The notes beneath the pieces are model-generated. The model searched no databases, was not told the origin of the DNA, and was given only the letters and a program-made list of their open reading frames with translations. Shown piece by piece: positions 29,683 through 42,054 of a DNA stretch of 64,000 nucleotides. This DNA comes from Balanoglossus misakiensis (Eukaryota > Hemichordata). The stretch's first letter is position 1, and each line of letters begins with the position of its first letter. Location: the NCBI GenBank assembly GCA_040954595.2, contig CM082592.2, positions 8,804,001 to 8,868,000 on the forward strand, given 5' to 3'. A program made the translations under genes and the position numbers.

Positions 29683-32600
29683 CTACTGGCAAACTATTGG
29701 TTGGTTATCAGGATGGTCGACAGTGAGAGTCGAGTTGTACTCAGCCGATAGAATACTCCGAGACAGAGTCTTGGTATCTGGCCAAACGATTTCTACGTAG
29801 CTGGCGGTGCCTGTCCCCAGCCCGAAATGAGCGACAGGTTCCATCTGGCAGAGATATCCCGACCCGCCGTCGATGACTCTCACTTGAACGGAACAGTCGC
29901 CGCCGTACAGCGTCACTTTGGCTCCTCTGGCGGGAGCGCCGGAGCGTGTTCTCGGCAGGATCCGAACCCAGGTGTTGTCGCCGCCGTAAGCGGGATAATA
30001 CAGGGTGAGCGGTTGGCTGTCGGATTCGCCGTGTGAAAGTAGCAGCTCTAATTGTCCGTCGCCATTCAGATCAGCTACAGCGCCACCTTGATCATTGTAG
30101 AATGGACAGAATAGAAAAGAACTGGTATAATTGTCCGATTGTTTAAGTCTGATGTGGATGCTAACAGGAGTACGTATTTTTCTCCAGGTATTCTAGTTAA
30201 ATATACGAGGCATTTTAGAGGAGGTCGTAAGCTGGTATATTCAATTGGGATTTTTTTTTTCAGAATTTTGTCATGATGAGATTGAAGTTAGTGATGTCAA
30301 CTTTCGAACGTGCCATTGATGCGTGCGCCGTGTTTCCTGAGCTTATCGGAGATCATGAGCTCGGGGCAACATACCTGTTCCCGCGCCCTCTGGCTCCAAG
30401 GCGTCGCCAATTTCGATTTCCTCGACGGTAGGGCTGCCGTCAACACCGACTCGATTTACCTTGTACACGTAGTTGGGTTCGGGTCCAATGCCCCGGTAGA
30501 TGTTGTTCATGAAGATTTCCTGCATGCCGTCGTTGTCGAAGTCGTTCACTATCACCGTCCTGATCGACGAAGGCTCGTTGAAGTTTGACGACGAAGCGGC
30601 AGCAATGTTCTGGAACAGAAACGCCACATTCGCTTTTAGCTTTTCATTGTACTCTGCATGCACAGATGGGCTTGGAAAATTTCCAAATTATTTTGTGCAT
30701 CGCAATCTTTATATTCTACTGGTTTAACCAAAGACATCTGAAAGAATGACGACTCATGAATACTGAAGTCAGTTCCTAAAATTGAAAGATTGGTTAATTT
30801 TACAAACCCGGAACGATCTGCCAGTGATGGAGCTCCGCTGTTGTAGATATATTCTATGTGGTCCCAACCAATTTCCGAACACGATGTCAATCAATCGGTC
30901 GTTATTCAAATCGGCAAGAACGACGCCGCGGCCGTTTTGATCTGGGTCGTCCACACCTTGAAACATAAACAGCGTTTCCTCGCATTTAATAATACTATAC
31001 ATGTTTTAGATCCAAACATTTTGATAATTCGGCGCTTTTCACACATTTCTTATCTTTATAGACTTTACAAAATTGCTGTTCTCATTTTTTTTAAAGTCGG
31101 ACTCGTACTCCCCCTCTCCTGGTGAAGCCTGTTAGCTTACCGTATTCGGCGGCAACTTCTTCGAAGGTGCCATCCCCGAGATTGCGAAAGAGAAAATTTG
31201 GCCCTCTCTCGTTGTCAGTAAAGACATCCGACCGACCGTCGTCATTCAGGATTGGTCCAACAGCAACACCTCGACCACCTGGAAGAGAACAGATCGTCAT
31301 GAACGATTTTTTTTTTTACTTTGGCATAACTCAAACTTTCTGATCAATATTAAAATGGTACAAAAAGTATACGAAAATCATTCAAAACTGTTCAGATAAC
31401 ACATTTGTCAATGTATTCGTGAATTTTGACCCCACCTGTGAGCTTGTTGGTGCCAGCTTCTTCAGCCACATCGTGCAGGGCGATGATTCCTTCAGCAACG
31501 TCGCTGAGCGCCTCATTCATCTCAATCAATGCGAAGGGACCGACGTTGCCAGAATTGTAGTTCGCCAAGAAGAACCCGTATGTACCTGTTCCTCGCCTAT
31601 CAACACACGCCACAGACCGACCTTATAAAAAATGCAATAAAAAAGTTTTTTAACGTCATGTATGAAACTTCATTACTATTCTTTATTGGTACAGACGTAA
31701 GAAATCAACAGGTGTCTCTCCCCCCCCCCCCCCTCGCCCGGCGGCACATGCGCATGCGTTGGCTGCCACGGCCCAATGGGGCGTACGCGTGCCCCGAGGT
31801 ATCATACCTGCCTACACACGTTGAACTTCGAGTAAGGGCCTGCACTGACTCCACGTAACAAAGTTCACAAAGTGATGTAAGAGCAATAAGACCTAATTTG
31901 TTTTTTCTTCAACAATAGCACGCATTCTTTTTAATGTTTTCACGGCTTGGGAACAAGGGTGATTGACCCCTTTTTCTTTGTGGGCCTACAAGGCGAGGAA
32001 ACGCCCAGTGTATCCTGCCGATGGGAACATGTAGGAAATGTCGCGAAACTAATATTTCCCAGGAAAATGACAAAAGCCATGGTATCGCTATTCCCCGCTA
32101 TACACGTGTGATAAACCGACACGCAATAGTTACCTGCAAAGTAGTTCAACACGTTCGAGTTGACGGGATCCGAGAACAAATCTTCGTATTTTCCGTCTCG
32201 GAATTTAAACAGTTTATCACCGTATGCTGCCACGCCAGAAAACGCGTTATTGGTGTTCAGAAAGTATATCTCCTCGTTCCCGTCTCCGTCAACGTCACAA
32301 GCACATACTCCTATCGCCTGCCCCTCGACGTCACGCAAATTATAGTAAGGCGAGGATGAGTCGTTCACGGCGATGTTTTCCAGTTTCTCAGTGTTGGAAT
32401 TCCATTTCAGCACCAAATTTGGAGCGCCATACCTATTAAAAATGGTTATTTTTATCATAACAATCAAATTTATAAACATATGACATGGGATAATGCTCGA
32501 AATAACAATAAAACAAAACAAAGAAAACACAATTAGCGATTGGAAAAGCTGTGGGTATAGTTATTATGCATCCGAATTCACTCAGTGAAAGTAAAGTACA

Positions 32601-33013
32601 CAACTGTATCTAGGACAGGCCTATGTTCCCTTCCATGTGGTGCGGATAATTTTACTATTTTAATCTAACCTATTTTCCTTTCATATTGGCCAAAACAGAT
32701 AAACCATCATAGCCACTTGCAATTCTTTTTGGATGTTGTATAAAGCAAAAACGAAAAGAGTGGCGAACTTGGCAGTGTACAAGTTAGAAACGAAACCATG
32801 TGAGAAGGCTCCTACCCACCCTGCCACGATAAATTCGAACTCGCCGTCATGATCAACATCGGAAACAGCGACTCCGTAGTTCAGCTGAGGCGGGTTGGAA
32901 TCGGCGTCGAGTGCCTCGCTGGTCTTCGAGACGAACATCCCGGTCTGGGCGTTGACTACTGCATGCAGTGCAAAAAGAAACGCCACGGTCTTCATAGTGT
33001 TGTTGGACATCAT
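29683..33013 (-). CDS. CRTAC1: CRTAC1-like secreted FG-GAP/ASPIC protein, short form without EGF domain
   Basis: Seven exons join in frame to 534 residues: 33013-32820, 32432-32134, 31621-31436, 31278-31141, 30956-30808, 30609-30375 and 30086-29683. The protein starts with a signal peptide (KTVAFLFALHAVVNAQ) and is expected to be extracellular. A beta-propeller of FG-GAP/VCBS repeats with calcium-binding loops follows: DVDHDGEFEF, DVDGDGNEEIYFLN, DLNNDRLIDIVFGNW, DFDNDGMQEIFMNN and DLNGDGQLELLLSHG. An ASPIC/UnbV C-terminal domain ends it (GAPARGAKVTLYGG, IDGGSGYLCQMEPVAHFGLG). The order matches vertebrate cartilage acidic protein 1. That protein continues into an EGF-like domain, whereas this one stops about 40 residues after the ASPIC core at PDNQPIVCQ. 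Two start codons lie close together (MMSNNTM); I used the first. Confidence 0.92.
31720..31733. repeat. Poly-C run in CRTAC1-like intron 2
   Basis: This is a C homopolymer of about 14 bases inside the intron between coding exons 2 and 3. Confidence 0.9.
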
Positions 33014-33640
33014 AGGTATCTTCCACGTCTTGCAATCAACGGTTTATGTATGTTGACTGGACTGTATACGCGCGTGCATAGGCGTGGTGTATTCCTGTAG
33101 GGATAGACACTAAATATTTGCCCAGTCTTCCTGTGTGGTGCGATGGTGGTGCAGGTATGTGACGCGTTACCTCCAAACCTCCTGATCGTTTTCATTCATA
33201 CTTTCAGAAACTTGCGAACGCGCGGGTTACATAACAGAATATTACGAAAGCGAGGTATTTTACGTAAAAAAGTAATTTCCATAAGAAAGAGCGTGTGCGG
33301 GCCGAGGGACATTGTACGTCGTGTGCGCAAAATCTTAGCAACGACAAAGATGGTTTTCTTCTTCCCGTCTATGATCATAGGTCACAGACAAAAGAAAAAA
33401 ACTCTTTCTCTTTTGAGAAAATATTTTCTCTTGGTCTGTGTCATTGTGTTGTATGCATGGCGGTTCGTTTATTCTCAATCGTTCGTCCTTCGGGCTATTT
33501 ATCTTTCATGAGTCGACTCGTCACACGTTCATTGCAGAAATTTTGGAGAGCGAAGTTGCAGCCAAAGCACAGTCCAGTCTTCACACTAAAGGGAGACCCA
33601 TTTGATATCTCGGGAGGGGGTGGATGGACGATTTTATTTG

Positions 33641-33666
33641 TTTTTTTTTTTTTTTGGGGGGGGGGG
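33641..33666. repeat. Poly-T followed by poly-G
   Basis: About 15 T are followed directly by about 11 G. Confidence 0.9.
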
Positions 33667-33775
33667 AGATAGCTGGGACATGAAGAGCGCCCCCAACATA
33701 CGATTCTTTAAGTTTGGTGAAAATATAAACTCAACGAATCTCCAAAAAGTCACAGGAATTTTTTTGTTCAAAATA

Positions 33776-33781
33776 TTTATT
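33776..33781 (-). terminator. SPAG5 polyadenylation signal AATAAA
   Basis: AATAAA reads on the minus strand about 270 bases after the SPAG5 stop codon. Confidence 0.6.
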
Positions 33782-34051
33782 TGAATGCATACAAAAAGAA
33801 GAAAAACACTAAGCAAAAGAGCATCTTACAACTGTGTACATGAACAAACAGTTTACATTCACAAGGGTCGAGCATCAAAGCTTGATTGATGTGTCTATTG
33901 TTTTGCTGTGTGTCAGGTACAACAGTTATCAATTCTTCAAGATTCCTTAAGAAACTTTATAAATAGAAATCTGACAGGGAACTTGACCACAAAGTCTGAA
34001 TCTGTCACTTATTCTCAGGTGACCTCATTTGCTGGTCTCTTCACAGCCTTT

Positions 34052-37000
34052 TCAATTCGGCTCACTCTCATTCGGCGACAGAAGCTGCAGCAACCGGTTC
34101 AGTTCCTGGTGGTTCTCTACAACCTCAGGGACTTCTTTCAGTGTCTGAAAATTCAATGAAACCCAGACAAGTCAAAGCAAAATCGACAGCTTGTTTTCTG
34201 TACATGTATGTTAGCTTTGTTGGTAAATTTTAGATGGATGTTGTCTGTAATGCAAGTGTGCACGGTTAAAAAGCAAACACCAATGTTTGTTAATTATTTT
34301 GAGATGAAAAATGTTTCATTGTGTGTGGGGGGGTGGTAGCACTCACCTGTCGTACAAGTTCCACAATTTCATCTAATCTGTACACTTCCTCTTCAGCTTT
34401 CTTCCAATTGCCCTCCAATGTCTTCCACTGAAATGGTTGAAAATATAAAACAATTTAAAGTTCTTAACATTCGTATAAGAAAATTAGAAAACCATTGCCA
34501 AGAGTATGAGCTGAATTCCACAGCAAGGTTGAGTATTATCAGTAGACATTATTTCTTACTTGTTTGATGGCTTTTGCGTTCATATTCTCGTAGTATTCAT
34601 CTTTCTCCATCATGTGTAACTTTAATTTCTCCACCTGTGTAAGAGACCAAATTATAATCATTTCATTTATACTAAACAAACACAGAGCCCAAACATTCAA
34701 CACAAGAACCTCAACCAGGTCACGAGCATGTGATATCCCCATACCTCTTGTTTCAGTATCATCTTCTCCCGGATGTAGACCGCTTCCTTGGAACCCAGGC
34801 TCTTGCTCTGCAGCAAGTCTTCAAGACGTCGCAGGGCGTCTTCCAGCTCCTGCTGCAGCACGGTTTTCTCTCGGCTCAGCAGCTGACACTCTGATGTCAG
34901 CTTGTCAATCTGCTTGGTGAATTTCTGTGACACAAGAGAGACAGAAAGAAACTTCATGATAAATTTTAAAGTTTCGACAGTTTCCCAAAGTTTTATTCTC
35001 ACTTTCTAAGAGAGAATAACCCAAAGCTGCCTTGAGAAAAAGTTTAAGTCATACCTGAATATTAGACTGCTGATCAGTAAATCTACCCAGATTATCGGCC
35101 ATTTCACTGATCTTGACCTTGGAATACTCCAGCGATTGTTCGCTCTCATGCAGCTCATTCCTCTTCTGCTTCAGTTCATGTTGAAGTCTCCTCTCCCTCG
35201 CCTCACTCTCGTGCAGCTGGTCTTTGATGAGGTCAAGGTCATTGTCGTACCTCTCAGTCAGTCTCTCTTTGTTTCTTGTGAGGTGATACCTGAAGGTAGA
35301 GAACCGTCCTTATGAAAACCATGGCTAACATTTTATATGAGGGAGAGGACGTTTCGCATTCAGTTTTAGTCAGGTTTTGTTGTTAAAATTTAACTGTAAC
35401 TGTTGTTGACGTAAATAAGTAGAAAAGTCTGTCTAATTCCATGGTAACATACCATGGAGATCCTTTTAATAATTTAAGATTGTGGTAAATGACTGCACGA
35501 TTATTTTATACTTTTTACAAATGAGCAACAGGCTGACTAGATACACAGTGTGCTACATTCACTCTTAGTTTAGAATTACATTTTGTATACTTACACTTGT
35601 TCACTGAGTTCCTCGATTGATTTGTGGCCTGCGCTCTCCAACACCTTGATCAGCTGCCAGAACTCTGTCAGGATCGCCTTGACATCGCTGACCTGGTCGC
35701 CGAGGGTAACGTCAGGTTCGCCAATTACAGCTTCCGACTCATCTGCGCCCAGCTCATCTCCGCCTCCCTGATTGGCTGCCGACTGCAGGGGCTGGAAAGC
35801 ACTCCCCGCCGATTCACCAATGGTGAGGCGCCTTTCAGAGGGTTGCGGAGCGTCTGGACTGTCGGCAGCGTCAACCGAAGTGGTCGCCGACGATTTCCTA
35901 ACTGCTTCGAGAACGGAAGAGACAAGACTCGACGCTCCAGCAGCACCAGTTTGAGATTTTCCCTGTCTCTGAGTGGTACTCGCTGCTGTAGGTTGTTCTA
36001 CGCTTGAACTGATGTTGGTGGTAATTTTCTGATGTAATAAAGAGAAAAACATTATGAAAACAATAAAATTTGACCACAGATATTAAGTGGGGTAACAAAA
36101 ATAAAAACATGCTGATCAGGAAATAAATGATGAATGTGTGGCATGAACAGACACTGCAATCACTATTGGGACTACTTTGTACTTGTTATTTTGATGTTTG
36201 ACTTTGTGGTGTGTTCCATGCATATTTTGTTTGCCGCTCTCTTGAAAGTATGATCCTGGAATTTCTAAAATTCACACGTCAAGGATAAGTTGCTCAAAAT
36301 TCCCTTCAATACCTTGTCAGAGTTCAGTTTCTGTTGTATTGCTGTGGTCATCTTGTGGAGTTCATCCCTCAGTGCTTTGATCTCGGTGGTGGCCGAGTTG
36401 ATTTCGTTGACTTGTTTGTACAGCAACCACTCTGCCTGGGCTTTGGTGCCGCTCAACTCCAACTGCACATCGTGAAGTTGAACCCTTAAAATGTCAACAT
36501 AAAATAAAACAGGATTACGATACTATCGGGGTACTGCTATGAAGTATTGTAAGCCTTCTTGTCTGCCATTGTAGCTTCTTAGAAAAATAACTTCAGCAAC
36601 AATTGTTTGTTGATTTTTTATCCTTACCCAAGTTGTTCCACTGTTGCCGTCAGCTGAGCACACTCCTCAGTCTTCTCGAAGACTTTCACCCGTTGCCGCG
36701 ACAACTCCAAATTGTCCACCTTGAGTTTATTCTCTGATTCTTCCAAGGATTCTGCCAGCATTTTCCTCTCTTCTTCCATAAACTCTTGGTTGTCTCTGTG
36801 TTGTGTTTGTAAAGTCTACAAGCAAAGCATTGAGGTGGGTATTATCACTAGAATGTAGTTGTAGCTGAAAAGTCCAGCTCTTCATATCCCAAAGCTGTGC
36901 AATTTCCAGATTATTAATTTTGATCAAACATTTCAAGACACTGTTAAATCATGGGCAAATCACCCAACAAACATTAGACAACATCTGACCGGAGAGAAGC

Positions 37001-40000
37001 TGTAACGTTTGGGGGTTTATATAGGGGGGTCTATACCACCTCCCTATGATGCTCTTACCTCCAGCTGGTCTTGTAGATTGCCATATTTCTCTCTGAGGTT
37101 GCCAAACTCTTGTAGCTCTTCATTCTGTTTGGTAATGGTCTGCTCTTTCTCTTCAAGGGTTCCTTGCAGACTGGCAACCTGGCCTGCCATCTCCTCTTCA
37201 AATCTGACATATTAAAATTGCACATTTTAAATGTAGATATGCATCTAGCCATACCAATGTTTCCACTCTCAACAGTCGCAAATCAAATCACTCTGATGCA
37301 ACACAAACTCAATAAGATCACAATATCTTTTAGGAATAAATGCTCACCTTTTTAACTCAATCTCGATAAATTCATTCATGGTTTTCATTTTGCTTTCCGC
37401 ATCTTCAGCTCTGGCTCTCAGTTGCTGTATCTCAGTGTCCTTCCGTTGCATGTCGGTCTCCACCACTTGAATCTCCGCTGACCATCTCTGCAGAGAGTCT
37501 TCCAAGTCTTTGTTCTTTTTGTCCTGCTTCTCAACTTCTTCCTCCAGTCTCTCTTTCTCTGTCGGGAGAATGCACAGCACCAAATTGTCAGTTCATAATG
37601 TCATTTGCCTCTGGGACAGATTTTCAAAGAGGTTCAAAAATTCACACACACACACAAACTATCCCTATTATGTACCTTCTTTCAAAAGATGTATTTCTGG
37701 AGCTAATCCAGCAATCTGAGCTGTTGATTCATACAGCTGGGTTAGGCTGTCTTCATAAAGTATCTGTGTCAGGTTTTTCTTACGCTCCATACTTTTCATC
37801 TCTTGGTGGCAATTGACCATAGCTGACTGCAATTCACTCTCTTTTCTGTCCAATTCATCCTGCTGGTGGATTAAACTCTGTTCCTGTTTTTTAAAAAAAA
37901 ACATGTCAGCCAGATACAAGAATGGGGATTTATTCAGAAACAGATCTCAAAAGAAATTGATAGACCAGAAACAGCTGTTTCCATTTCTGTCATACATTTA
38001 ATTATTTTACAAACCTTTTCAGCTAGCTTTATATGTTTCTCCTTGAGCCTGGCATGAAATTCTTGACAATTTCTAGAGAGTGTCTTCATTTTTGCTGCTT
38101 CTGAGTTCTGGGCGTCTCTGTTTCTGCGCAACTTTTGAATTTTCTGTCTGTATACATCAAGTTCCGTCTGTAATTCTTCAACTTGTTTACAGGCTTGGAC
38201 ATAGGCAACGCGGTTCTGGTTTTGGGTTAAACTTGACACCTAATCAGCAAGAGAAAAGGTCAAACGCACATCCCAAGGATGAGATCTCTGTTGTAGCAAT
38301 ATTTTGAGTGATTTTTTTTTATTTTGAAGTTTGAATCACGTATGCTGTGAGCTTTACCTCTTGTTTGTGCTGTTGATAGCTTCTCCTTAGATCAGCCTGC
38401 AAATGCAAAACCTGTTTCTTGTATCTCTCTTCTACCTCATTTTTTTCTTCTTGCAGGCGCGAAAGATCGTCACTTTTCTGAAGGAGAGGAGATTGCAAGT
38501 TGTCAACAGTTTACATCTAGATAATTATGTAGAAATATTTCATAGGAAACAATTGTTTTTGACCAGATCATTGGTGGTGAAAGGGTTAAACTGGGTACCT
38601 CTTTTATTATTGATTCCAGAGTTCCGATCTCGTTCAGGTGTTGACCGACCTGAGACATCAAATCGCCGATGTCACCCTGCATTGCATCCTGTGGAAATGA
38701 AAGACAGTGAGAGGTAGAGTGAACACTCTGAACACTGAAAGCATGTATGGATGATGATGATAGTAAACGTAGCATACATTTATAAATATATGATATTTTT
38801 TGCAAGGGACTCACCTTGGCCTTCTGAACTAGTTCCGATACCGTCTTGTCCTGGCCCTCATTCTTTTCTTTCAACTGTTTGATCATTGAGACATATCTGG
38901 ATTCTTGCTGTCTGAGCTTATCCACTTCTTTGCGCAGCAGTTCATTGCTAATCGCGGCAATTTCAAGATCTGAAACCAACTGTCCGACTTCACTGCTGTT
39001 GCTAGCCCCATCACCTGGATAGCTATGAAAAAAAGACGATTGAAATTTGTAAATAACTGTGTTCAGTATAGATTAGTTTCCAAATTAGATAGGGTTCAGT
39101 TTAGACTGGTTTTACTGTACATAAGTATATACTCACTGCACCCCGAGTGGTGTCGTCATTGTTCCTTTGCTGGTAGTGGTGCTTGGCGCTCGGGGAGAGG
39201 TGCCAATGTCAACGGTTGAAGCCGCAATCGGACTGGTTCCCTGGTCGATCTCCCAGCGCCGCTTCATGGAAGGCGTGGTCATAGTAGACGACGACGTCTG
39301 GTAGAAGTCGTCGCTGTGATGGGTGGCGGTCTCGGCATCTCGGTACTCAAGAACGAATGCTGGACTGGTTCCCTGGTCCCTCTCCCTGTACCTTTGCAGT
39401 GTTGGTGTGGTCATAGCGCAGAAGGCTTCCCTATCTTCAGGATGCACTGTGCTTGGTGGCATTGGACTGGTTGCCTGGTCTCTACACAAATGCCATTTCA
39501 GAAATGGGGTTGCCGCAGTATCCCCAAGGTGGTGCGGTGAACAGGCAGCTTCTGTGTACTGGACTGGGGTGGTGCATGTGCCAGCTTCCACTGTTGGCAC
39601 TGCGCACACGTTGGTTACTTGATCCAAACCCGAGAGCGTCTTTGATCGGGGGGACCTTTCAGAATCTTGGAACTGAGCAGCAACAGCGGAACTAGAGCAT
39701 GCGTCACCTTCTGGCGAAACAGGCCTGCTGTGATGGCCTGATTCTGTGAATTCAACAGTTGCCGCTGCTGGGGTGGCTGAATCTACACTGTCTTTCATGA
39801 TTGCGGGTGTAACATTTTCTGTAGCCTGGCACTGTGGTGGGCTGGTTGGAGGGGTCATCAAAGCCAAACCTTCTGCATCTGGCTCAGATGACGGCATCAT
39901 CACGGGAGGCGACCTCTCAAGATCACAGCCGGAATCACCTGTTCCGACGGGAACCCCATCTTGTACTGTGCGACTGCTTTCGGCATCATCCGGAGATACA

Positions 40001-41702
40001 CCTGGCTCTTCCATGTCCGTTGGCATAGACTCTACTGGATCACAGATTTCCAGCTCAGCAACAGCCTCCTCGGTAGGGATGTCTGCTGATGCTTGTTCTT
40101 GCAACAGAGTTTCTGCAGCCGCAGCTATGATGCCATCAATATATTCAGATATTTGTAGATCAGTTGGCATCTCCTTAGGCCAATTTTCATTTTCATCAAG
40201 CTGAAGGTTATATAAATCAGAAACTTTAAAGGGATGAACACATTTTTCTTTAACACGATGTCAGAATAAAATCCACAATCCAAAATAGACAGTGTAGCAA
40301 AGGTTTACCTGTTTCTTTCCTTGTCTATCAACACTGTCAACAACCTGATCAACGAGGTCCTGGACACACTGCCTGACATCAAGCATCACAATATCTGGCG
40401 AATGCAGTTGCAGTATTCCAAACTGCTTGGCCAAATCCTCCATCTCAGTTTCTTTCTGTTTGACTTCACCCTGGCATACCTGCAGGAATAGATTCAAGGG
40501 TTTTGTGTTACTAGTACTTGTATCTCTTGTGGATCAAATTGATGCTGATTCCGACTTATTGACCTCAGAGCCATACTTACATGGCCCTTTCCCAATGAAC
40601 TTACTTGTTTTCCTGCTGCATGTTGTCTGTCTTCTGTATTGTTACTTTTAGACCGATCAGGAAAACTTAGAGTAAGAGGAGCTGGAGTTTTGGAAGGCCT
40701 TTATATAAAAAAAAAGAGAGAATCAGATAGAAACTTTTTGAAGTTCATCTCAGTCATGTTATTTCTTTTCTCTTCATCCCCTTTTGAAGTTGGACCTGAT
40801 GTAAACAGAGAAACATAGTTTCACTAACCTTTTCTTTGGGGTCTTAGTGGTTTCCCGGCAACTGTCCTTCTTAGCTGAAAAACCAGCAAGATGTGGCGTA
40901 AATTCTGGTTTCGCTGTATGTTTTGCGGAAGGTTCCACTGAACTGTTTACACTGAGATCTGATAAAGCTGGTCGGCTTGGTGTTCTGACCTGGTGTACAG
41001 AAATACAAGCAAAACGGTCATGCCAACTACAACCTAATGTATTACACAAGATGTTATGCACCACCCAGTAAATAACAAGTAAGTATGCATTATCCAAAAT
41101 TTTAATGTAAATTTATAAAAAATAATGCAAAAAAGTTTTGTACTTACCTGTTGCCACATATTTCACCAAAGTCTGTGGATATTCTTCCCCAATTTGGTTG
41201 AATTTGGATCAAGCTGCTTTCAAACTCTACAAAAATACAGATTTCAAGAGGCAAGAAAATAAATTATGTCTCACAGAAACACAATATCTTTTTTGGCACG
41301 TGTGAAACTGCTTTACACTTGTAAACAAACAAACAAACAAACAATTCTTTTTGACAAGTACTAGTACATACATACTACATGTACATGTACATGTACATGT
41401 AGCTCTTTATTATTGTATTAACAAACAAAAACAAATAAACAAACAAGCAAAGAGTCTGGGCGCATGAGCCCACCCGCCCCCTTGGTCAACCCCCCCCCCC
41501 CCCCCCGGTCAAACCATAACCCAAAAATCAACACAACAGGCATGTACAGTTTATCATGCGTTGGAAGGCCAGGCTGTTTTTAGACAGAAACACATGCTCC
41601 AACAAGCTCTCCCCTCAAACATATGAATTCACACGGTTAGCATGCCGCGCCTTTAGACTGAATTCTTACCTTGATTCTCACAAAAAGTGACAAATTATCC
41701 AT
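34052..41702 (-). CDS. SPAG5: Astrin/SPAG5 orthologue, mitotic spindle and kinetochore coiled-coil protein
   Basis: Twenty-one exons join in frame to 1419 residues: 41702-41670, 41224-41148, 40984-40829, 40698-40605, 40479-40309, 40200-39137, 39022-38815, 38688-38599, 38477-38358, 38239-38015, 37883-37676, 37558-37348, 37203-37059, 36815-36628, 36484-36313, 36028-35595, 35289-35055, 34924-34745, 34634-34560, 34427-34347 and 34144-34052. Astrin works with kinastrin at spindle poles and attached kinetochores. Identification rests on the C-terminus: RLDEIVELVRQTLKEVPEVV and ELNRLLQLLS align with the end of human SPAG5, and the architecture agrees. That is an N-terminal disordered Ser/Thr-Pro-rich part to about residue 531, then coiled coil to near the end. 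The N-terminus has an RTPSRP motif. Exon 6 (1064 bases) carries spaced TP/TSP repeats. Human SPAG5 is shorter (about 1193 residues). Exon 2 uses an unusual TAGAG acceptor and exon 3 skips a nearer AG; both choices are forced by frame. Confidence 0.88.
39229..39510 (-). repeat. SPAG5: Spaced T-P-x8-D-Q-[AG]-T-S-P repeats in astrin
   Basis: Three copies lie near residues 408-423, 442-457 and 486-501: TPFLKWHLCRDQATSP, TPTLQRYRERDQGTSP and TPSMKRRWEIDQGTSP. Each copy has exactly eight residues between TP and DQ. Partial copies flank them (TTPVQY before, TMTTPLG after). Both TP and SP are proline-directed kinase sites, which suggests regulated phosphorylation in mitosis. Confidence 0.8.
41323..41343. 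repeat. (AAAC)n microsatellite
   Basis: About five AAAC units lie in SPAG5 intron 1. Confidence 0.9.
41376..41401. repeat. (ACATGT)n self-complementary repeat
   Basis: About four units of ACATGT form a tandem repeat that is also its own reverse complement, so it could extrude as a hairpin. It lies in SPAG5 intron 1. Confidence 0.85.
41490..41506. repeat. Poly-C run
   Basis: This is a C homopolymer of about 17 bases in SPAG5 intron 1, the longest single-base run I noticed. Confidence 0.9.
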
Positions 41703-42054
41703 GTGATGTCGGCTGAACCAATTTTGACAACAGAGGAAATTCACACTGGCTTGTCCTATTTAAATAATAGCGCGAACGGTGATTGGCCAATCATGTTGCA
41801 ATCGAAAGTCGGAAACGGAAGTCGCAAAGAGCTCTGGGTAACCAAGATAAACTTGTTCTCACGGTGTATGTTTTTTACTTTGAAGAGTATTTAAAATTTT
41901 AAATTGCATGAAAGGGGTGCACAACCGAAAAAAATACTCGCACATACCATGACCGAAGGAATTTTGGTGACTAATCATTGTATGTACATTTGTACGTCCA
42001 GGTCAGGGTTGTCACCTGACAAAACTGTCAGTGTCACCTGACAAAATAGTAATC
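41703..42054. promoter_or_regulatory. Divergent promoter of SPAG5 and the small secreted gene, with CCAAT and CDE/CHR-like elements
   Basis: These 352 bases separate the two start codons. In the SPAG5 direction (minus) the order is a palindromic CCAAT box ATTGGCCAAT (41,791-41,782), an E2F/CDE-like TTCGCGC (41,776-41,770), then, after 5 bases, a CHR-type TTTAAA (41,764-41,759). A further CCAAT on the plus strand is at 41,718-41,722. NF-Y boxes plus CDE/CHR are the known promoter pattern of genes expressed in G2/M, which fits astrin. Near the other gene a 14-base unit, GTCACCTGACAAAA, is repeated at 42,011-42,024 and 42,033-42,046. Confidence 0.6.

Larger units (their letters stand above)
33014..34051. 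other. Intergenic stretch between the CRTAC1-like gene and SPAG5
   Basis: No coding exon is recognised. The stretch contains the CRTAC1-like promoter side, a T15-G11 double homopolymer at 33,641-33,666, and the SPAG5 3' untranslated region on the right. Confidence 0.5.
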
